DNA from: Lycocorax pyrrhopterus obiensis
Lineage: Eukaryota > Chordata > Aves > Passeriformes > Paradisaeidae
Assembly: GCA_014706295.1 (NCBI GenBank)
Contig: JACSVZ010000016.1
Span: 3,081,168-3,145,167 of the forward strand
DNA length: 64,000 nucleotides
Direction: 5' to 3'
Shown: positions 62,901 to 64,000 of the stretch, piece after piece
How positions within the stretch are numbered: the stretch's first letter is position 1
How the letters are laid out: each line of letters begins with the position of its first letter
Made by a program: the position numbers and the translations under genes
The notes under the pieces: generated by a model
Told to the model about the DNA's origin: nothing
What the model saw: the letters and a program-made list of their open reading frames with translations, nothing else
Database searches by the model: none

Positions 62901-64000
62901 GAAATTTCTCCCAGTATCCAACCTAAACTTCTCATGGCACAACTTGAAGCTGTCTCCTCTTGTCCTGTCACTTATTACCCGGGAAAAGAGCCTGGTCCCC
63001 ACCTGGCTCAGGGGGAACTCTTGGTACCACTGAAGAAGAACTCAAGAACAACTTGGGGCTGAATACTAACTGGATACTAAACAGCACATTTTAGTTTAAC
63101 TCCATCCTCTGTCATTATTATAAACATCTACAGAGGAATGGCTTCAGAACCAGAATGAGCAAATCTGCAACAATTGTACAGATTTTTACAAATGCAGTCA
63201 ATCATATAAAAGTCTGTATGTTAGACTCCAAAATGTGGTATCCTATCTAACATTCATGGTTAGATCCATTCTATGTCAATAATTAAACAGAAAACCAAAT
63301 TTTCATATAGAAAAGGAGCTCAACTGGAGTCTGAGACACTAAAAATATTTATTAATAGTAGATGAATACAAACTTTTTAAAATTCTTATTAAATTCTTAT
63401 AATCTTTTGGATTAGAAGTTTCCCACACATAGTTTGGATTAGGATTTGGAGTAGGAGGAGTTTCCCACTTGTAGACTGGACAGTTTTAGAGTCAAGCATG
63501 GAAAAAACAATTTTATAATGAAAAAGCATATTCTTAATTTATATATTTAGAAACAATTGAGTATTTAAGGTCACAGTTCCAAACTTGCAGAGCCCAAGTT
63601 CCATTATGTGCTCTGCCACTGGCTGATTGCACAGCTACAGTGGCACACAGACAGGTCCTCATTCACGTTATGGAATCTTGAGTACGTGCTGAACTTTCAG
63701 ACAGCTAAGCCACACATTGTCCACAGACACCAAAATGTGGTACCAAAACTTTCCTAAGCTTCTTACATCATCACAAAATAATACATTTTTTACATTTTAG
63801 TTTAGCTACCTTAAATTTGATAACTGAGGATGAGCCTGCCTCCAAGCAGCATGAAAACACTGAAATTTAGGCAATAAGGGCACAGTGAATGTCTCAGCTG
63901 TGTTTTGCCTTATGAAGCTATTTCATCTTACCTTTCATATGGGGTTCTCTTCATCCCACTGTCCTTAATATAATCCACTAGTTGCTTCTGTGTTCGTCCA
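29908..64000 (-). CDS. FARP2: FERM, ARH/RhoGEF and pleckstrin domain protein 2, 5' part beyond window
   Basis: FARP2 (FIR/FRG) is a cytoplasmic, membrane-recruited exchange factor of the Dbl family. It activates Rac-type GTPases downstream of plexin-A/semaphorin and integrin signals. Exons in transcript order are 63932-64000 (partial), 62445-62502, 61542-61782, 50142-50320, 45358-45447, 44025-44158, 43033-43114, 40955-41192, 40026-40156, 39167-39235, 38673-38762, optional 38275-38295, 37923-38005, 35701-35819, 34739-34902 or 32740-32852, 32045-32152, 31118-31269 and 29908-29995. All phases match, giving about 697 residues here, as expected from GRTQKQLVDY to the C-terminus in human FARP2 (1054 residues in all). 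Visible parts are the FERM-adjacent tail, a Ser/Pro linker, DH with LLKPIQRLMHYKLIL, PH1, the linker and PH2. FARP1 is the only close alternative. The GLRTPGSP linker, the SPLLSPVLSDAGGA block and the STK25 neighbour favour FARP2. Confidence 0.97.
29996..31117 (-). other. FARP2: FARP2 last intron
   Basis: 1.1 kb of unique sequence with no recognised element. Confidence 0.8.
31118..31269 (-). CDS. FARP2: FARP2 exon: PH2
   Basis: 50 codons plus AG: DDYPLASLPLLGYMVSCPVE, then KDYVFKLQFKSHVYFFRAES and KYTFE. Acceptor gggctcttgcag, donor AGAG|GTAATT. Confidence 0.98.
31270..32044 (-). other. FARP2: FARP2 intron
   Basis: 775 bp of unique sequence. Confidence 0.8.
32045..32152 (-). CDS. FARP2: FARP2 exon: PH2 start
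   Basis: 36 codons, NQLSGYLLRKFKNSNGWQKL and WVVFTNFCLFFYKTHQ, nearly identical to human FARP2. Acceptor tctgtgccag, donor CAG|GTGGGC, phase 0 on both sides. Confidence 0.98.
32153..32739 (-). other. FARP2: FARP2 intron
   Basis: 587 bp of unique sequence. A 200-codon open frame crosses it from the PH2 exon but the splice sites and homology end at 32152. Confidence 0.8.
32740..32852 (-). CDS. FARP2: FARP2 linker exon B (mutually exclusive candidate)
   Basis: 113 nt: acceptor ttgctgtttctccag, donor ATCCAG|GTAAAG. It enters in phase 1 (A + AG = K) and leaves in phase 0, exactly like exon A. It reads LPPRYLLGQAQRPNTITHVC, then WYRNQSLSLSDYLCMIQ. The core R.NT..HVCWYRN.S.S..D matches exon A, so the two are duplicates. 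Joined after exon A it shifts frame and soon meets a TGA, so it should replace A. It lacks the acidic EQESEDD part of A. Use is inferred. Confidence 0.8.
33603..33738 (-). mobile_element. CR1 LINE 3' fragment
   Basis: Reads ggtttgggttggaagggacc, ccctgccatgggaagggaca and caacctggccttggacacct. Confidence 0.92.
33941..34460 (-). mobile_element. CR1 LINE fragment, long copy
   Basis: About 520 bp, from aatcatagaaccattaaggt through gatcatcaagtccaa, cctcttgtcctgcccctgtt and catgaggggcccagaactga. The 166-codon minus-strand frame here belongs to the element. Confidence 0.92.
34739..34902 (-). CDS. FARP2: FARP2 linker exon A (mutually exclusive candidate)
   Basis: 164 nt entering in phase 1 and leaving in phase 0. 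It reads SSDEVSVEQESEDDIHSSRS, then HHRANTTMHVCWYRNTSVSM and ADHSVAVE. This is the exon used in the known human protein (EVSLEQESEDD, HRANTTMHVCWYRNTSVS). The acceptor is good (ctcctcccccag). The donor GAG|GTACCG is weak. Confidence 0.96.
34903..35700 (-). other. FARP2: FARP2 intron
   Basis: 0.8 kb. Contains the CR1 fragments at 35103-35216, otherwise AT-rich unique sequence. Confidence 0.8.
35103..35216 (-). mobile_element. CR1 LINE 3' fragments (two, adjacent)
   Basis: A short antisense CR1 (aggatgatttgggttggaag to acaccttccactag) is followed by the start of another (aatcacagaatggtttgag). Confidence 0.85.
35701..35819 (-). CDS. FARP2: FARP2 exon: PH1 C-terminal helix
   Basis: One base, 39 codons and a final A. 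It reads TRLEMGKWMEDLNVAIEMAK, then STEKSEMLLENSVCNRSN, the closing PH helix. It leaves in phase 1, which both linker exons downstream accept. Donor AACA|GTAAGT. Confidence 0.97.
35820..37922 (-). other. FARP2: FARP2 intron
   Basis: 2.1 kb. Holds the CR1 at 37163-37715. The remainder is AT-rich unique sequence. Confidence 0.8.
37163..37715 (-). mobile_element. CR1 LINE fragment, long copy
   Basis: About 550 bp, the most complete of the young copies. It runs from gaatcacaggatggtttggg through ttccacccc, aatgaagtcaccccagagct and gtggggtctcacctgagcgg. Confidence 0.93.
37923..38005 (-). CDS. FARP2: FARP2 exon: PH1
   Basis: 27 codons plus AG, VEESENEWSVPHCFTIYSAQ and KTIVVAA. Acceptor ttcctgcag, donor CCAG|GTAATC. 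The serine codon is completed by the next exon. Confidence 0.97.
38275..38295 (-). CDS. FARP2: FARP2 21-nt candidate microexon in PH1
   Basis: Seven codons, LIVLDPP, between a strong pyrimidine-rich acceptor (ttctgtctttgatttgcag) and a strong donor CCG|GTGAGTAA. It is phase 0 on both sides, so use or skipping keeps the frame. Human FARP2, as I know it, joins GML directly to VEES at this point. Insertion would lengthen a PH1 loop between HGML and VEESENEW. A TGC just before the acceptor AG fits the SRRM4 neural microexon pattern, weakly. Inclusion is not shown. Confidence 0.65.
38673..38762 (-). CDS. FARP2: FARP2 exon: PH1 middle strands
   Basis: 30 codons, FSDMLLYTSKGVTGTNQFKI and HGHLSLHGML. 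Acceptor ctttccag, donor TTG|GTAAGT, phase 0. The microexon and its 377-bp upstream intron follow. Confidence 0.97.
38763..39166 (-). other. FARP2: FARP2 intron
   Basis: 404 bp of AT-rich unique sequence. Confidence 0.8.
39167..39235 (-). CDS. FARP2: FARP2 exon: PH1 first strand
   Basis: 23 codons, EFIREGCLYKLTKKGLQQRM and FFL. Acceptor ccactgcag, donor CTG|GTGGGT, phase 0. Confidence 0.97.
39236..40025 (-). other. FARP2: FARP2 intron
   Basis: 0.8 kb of unique sequence. Long open frames cross it on both strands but none has splice framing or a recognised domain. Confidence 0.75.
40026..40156 (-). CDS. FARP2: FARP2 exon: end of DH, DH-PH1 junction
   Basis: 131 nt entering in phase 1. It reads ALKEVTEMTSQLQHSLIRLE and NFQKLTELQHDLIGIDNLTA, ending PGR. 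Donor AGG|GTAAGT, phase 0. Human has RDLVGIENLIAPGR here. Confidence 0.97.
40264..40320 (-). mobile_element. short CR1 LINE 3' remnant
   Basis: Reads agaacagaatagttcagttg and gaagggacctacaacgatca, a diverged CR1 tail in antisense. Confidence 0.65.
40768..40860 (+). mobile_element. CR1 LINE 3' fragment
   Basis: Reads caaggccaggttggacgggg and ccctgtccatggtggaaggg. Short and 5'-truncated. Confidence 0.8.
40955..41192 (-). CDS. FARP2: FARP2 exon: core of DH domain
   Basis: 79 codons plus one base, from EFTSYLQKHDEVLTELEKAT to EHRDFADCR. It includes KVCYLPLNTFLLKPIQRLMH and YKLILGRL, the conserved region 3 helix that contacts the GTPase in Dbl proteins. Acceptor attccacag, donor CGGA|GTGAGT. Confidence 0.98.
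41745..41810 (+). mobile_element. CR1 LINE fragment left of the LTR
   Basis: Reads gggtttagatgggacactgg, gaaattcttccttgtaaggg and gtcagatactggaa, the CR1 middle block in sense orientation. It stops before the LTR. Confidence 0.7.
41844..42742 (+). mobile_element. solo LTR of an endogenous retrovirus
   Basis: The right end is sharp (ctataaca at 42735-42742). TGTTAT at 41844 pairs with ATAACA as inverted termini, giving about 900 bp. A long pyrimidine tract (about 42560-42634) is followed by AATAAA at 42647-42652, as in an R/U5 region, so the element reads on the + strand, antisense to FARP2. The left edge is less sure. No matching target duplication could be fixed. Confidence 0.65.
42743..42938 (+). 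mobile_element. CR1 LINE 3' fragment abutting the LTR
   Basis: Starts exactly at the LTR end with ggtggggaggccctggcaca and ends ctgggattctgtgatt. It is either a separate 5'-truncated copy or the right half of a CR1 split by the LTR. Confidence 0.9.
43033..43114 (-). CDS. FARP2: FARP2 exon: DH domain
   Basis: One base plus 27 codons, EGRTNAHVKGDYQRIGDVML and RNMRTLK. Acceptor tgtgttccag, donor AAG|GTAGAT. Ends in phase 0. Confidence 0.97.
43266..43307. repeat. 7-bp tandem repeat (ATATTAA)6
   Basis: Six units of ATATTAA, the last with one change. Located in the intron at 43115-44024. Confidence 0.9.
43765..43815 (+). mobile_element. possible CR1 3' end remnant
   Basis: Only the tail block is left: ggacttgacaatcttaaggg and tgattctgtgattac. 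Old and short. Confidence 0.5.
44025..44158 (-). CDS. FARP2: FARP2 exon: DH domain
   Basis: 44 codons plus TG: WFRSAVIKENAMPEGLMTLL, then FSNIDPIYEFHRGFLKEIEQ and RLSL. The tryptophan codon is completed by the next exon. Acceptor ttctggcag, donor CTG|GTAAGT. Confidence 0.97.
44159..45357 (-). other. FARP2: FARP2 intron
   Basis: 1.2 kb of unique sequence with no recognised element. Confidence 0.8.
45358..45447 (-). CDS. FARP2: FARP2 exon: start of DH domain
   Basis: 30 codons, RYPTDKAYFIAKEILATERT and YLKDLEVITV, the first DH helix (conserved region 1). Acceptor tcctttcag, donor GTG|GTAAGT, phase 0. Confidence 0.97.
45677..45817 (-). mobile_element. CR1 LINE 3' fragment
   Basis: Reads atcatagaaccacagatggt, agaagggaccttaaag and ggacaccttccactac in antisense CR1 order. 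Confidence 0.9.
49598..49810 (-). mobile_element. CR1 LINE fragment, older
   Basis: Shows the CR1 antisense blocks cttggtgtcgtgatcacttc and gggtgaagaacctttcccta. It is more diverged than the young copies. Confidence 0.75.
50026..50122. repeat. 33-bp tandem repeat, about three copies
   Basis: Units begin agcacagctcc at 50026, 50059 and 50091. The array starts about 20 bp past the donor of the exon at 50142-50320. Confidence 0.8.
50142..50320 (-). CDS. FARP2: FARP2 exon: proline/serine linker before DH
   Basis: 179 nt entering in phase 1. It reads GLPVDHPQLSS, then SPLGLTPAFQVNLNAVTQGS, SPLLSPVLSDAGGAR and EDDEMKRK. Human FARP2 has SPAFQVPLGPAEQGSSPLLS at this point. Donor AAG|GTAAGA. Confidence 0.96.
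52157..52365 (-). mobile_element. CR1 LINE 3' fragment
   Basis: Starts cacagaatcatagaagggtt and continues with tgggaagggaccttaaagac and gccatgggcagggacacctt. Little diverged, so young. Confidence 0.92.
55560..55665. repeat. A/C-rich low-complexity tract
   Basis: Poly-A runs separated by CCC and ACC, with two caccaaaaaaaa blocks. No family was recognised. Confidence 0.6.
56511..56990 (+). mobile_element. solo LTR of an endogenous retrovirus
   Basis: 480 bp bounded by the inverted termini TGATGCC and GGCATCA and flanked by a 4-bp direct repeat CCTG (56507-56510 and 56991-56994). A TATA-like box, ctatataaat, is at about 56837. No internal viral sequence flanks it, so it is a solo LTR. Orientation is taken from the TATA box. 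A 4-bp duplication fits class I (gamma-like) elements; that class is inference. Confidence 0.75.
60172..60177 (-). terminator. candidate poly(A) signal for the short FARP2 isoform
   Basis: AATAAA on the minus strand, about 385 nt after the stop codon of the long terminal exon. A second AATAAA is at 59970-59975. Confidence 0.5.
60559..61782 (-). CDS. FARP2: FARP2 alternative terminal exon (short isoform, no DH/PH)
   Basis: From acceptor gcttttag at 61783 the frame stays open for 407 codons to TGA at 60559. The first 80 codons are the normal FARP2 linker SVPFTEGLRTPGSP. The normal donor at 61541/61542 (CAAG|GTGTTG) is weak. Reading through it adds 327 unique codons. The added tail is acidic and serine-rich. 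It has an MEEEFEFEEGSDF segment, five degenerate SE.SS repeats, an NPF motif at 60655-60663 (SNPFAQ) and a C-terminal FDF. A 1-kb random open frame next to a donor is improbable. The mRNA would encode FERM plus tail and lack the exchange-factor domains. Its use and its conservation are inferred. Confidence 0.8.
   Translation of the reverse strand, partial: SVPFTEGLRTPGSPASTAAPFHSVHSLASPASILPMFAEPSPSSLDPRAPYTRIPDKTTAAPVEEAGRKLMQQPGSPVLQGVGFGSVAGNCNPSCPVVESACDVDVERSSKESRVAGCKNDNDEDDFTTGVFVAEKEQQHGSRGAPLFTLTSSQLQVSEEFIDDDPAEMSFFAGGSEAFSYVYSGLELKGSEFSKCLSESAGLTADALQQNTVSAQSSPDRYSTEAVDMNMEEEFEFEEGSDFNGNERPSDTSELFEVKAQASRMQSLLSPSETSSLINNRSESSSLNNLPLNGTSSLHTYGSANHSEASSMLNFPAYSVRSESSSAFQFTDIIDQLEQLSCPPTTTEDSSSTDTDSWDSGTAAPLDVNLFFSNPFAQTAGDNCAFDFQNNLKNLTQEDWTEKSQIN
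61542..61782 (-). CDS. FARP2: FARP2 exon: Ser/Pro linker (full-length splice form)
   Basis: 80 codons plus one base, ending QQPGSPVLQ, then donor CAAG|GTGTTG. The leftover G joins GC of the next exon to give GLPVDHP. This mirrors the human linker, where PALQPGPGLSTKSP precedes SPSSRKSPLSL. Confidence 0.85.
61783..62444 (-). other. FARP2: FARP2 intron
   Basis: 662 bp of unique sequence. A poly-A run on the + strand at about 61791-61801 forms the polypyrimidine tract of the next acceptor. Confidence 0.8.
62445..62502 (-). CDS. FARP2: FARP2 exon: basic stretch after FERM
   Basis: 58 nt: one base plus 19 codons, RHSKVRASTRASNTDVPKQ, matching human RRHSKTHTSVRALTADLPKQ. Acceptor ctgttccacag, donor CAG|GTCAGT. 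Ends in phase 0. Confidence 0.95.
62503..63931 (-). other. FARP2: FARP2 intron
   Basis: 1.4 kb. Apart from the CR1 at 62724-63010 it is AT-rich unique sequence. Confidence 0.8.
62724..63010 (-). mobile_element. CR1 LINE 3' fragment
   Basis: Antisense view shows cagaatcattaaggttggaa, gatcatcaagtccaa and cctgggcagcctgtgccact. It lies in the FARP2 intron 62503-63931, in the same direction as the gene. Confidence 0.9.
63932..64000 (-). CDS. FARP2: FARP2 exon: FERM-adjacent region (partial at window edge)
   Basis: The last 69 nt of the exon read GRTQKQLVDYIKDSGMKRTP and YE, ending in phase 2 at a donor GAAAG|GTAAGA. Human FARP2 has GRTQKQLVDYFKDSGMKRIP here. The FERM domain exons lie to the right, outside the window. 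Confidence 0.95.

Overview
This is a vertebrate, clearly avian, chromosomal window. It carries many CR1 LINE fragments with bird-type 3' ends, two solo endogenous-retrovirus LTRs, compact introns, and a convergent gene pair that matches the STK25-FARP2 neighbourhood known from human 2q37. The CR1 and LTR types suggest Neoaves, perhaps a songbird; that rank is inference.

Positions 1-4200 are upstream flank with one CR1 and a short tandem duplication. A CpG island (about 4220-5350) carries two oppositely oriented ZNF143-type sites and a 23-base G run, and is the likely STK25 promoter. STK25 follows on the + strand: twelve coding exons from ATG 5840 to TGA 24111 join in frame to a complete 426-residue GCKIII kinase. 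The interval 24112-29907 holds the two facing 3' ends, one CR1 and no convincing further gene.

The rest of the window, 29908 to beyond 64000, is FARP2 on the minus strand. FARP2 is a FERM, RhoGEF (DH) and double-PH protein acting as a Rac-family exchange factor. The visible part runs from the FERM-adjacent region through DH, PH1 and PH2 to the stop codon. The FERM exons lie beyond the right edge. All exons join in phase to about 697 residues.

FARP2 appears to carry three isoform switches. (1) A weak donor inside the exon at 60559-61782 can be read through into a 327-codon open tail, giving a short FERM protein without DH or PH domains. (2) A 21-nt phase-0 microexon (38275-38295) lies inside PH1. 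(3) Two homologous exons (34739-34902 and 32740-32852), both entering in phase 1 and leaving in phase 0, encode alternative versions of the PH1-PH2 linker. Using both or neither breaks the frame, so they should be mutually exclusive. These switches are the best candidates for something undescribed. No RNA-seq or alignment could be run, so their use is inferred from sequence alone.

The two genes are not known to share a pathway step. STK25 acts in Golgi and CCM/STRIPAK signalling, and FARP2 in Rac and plexin signalling. They are simply tail-to-tail neighbours.
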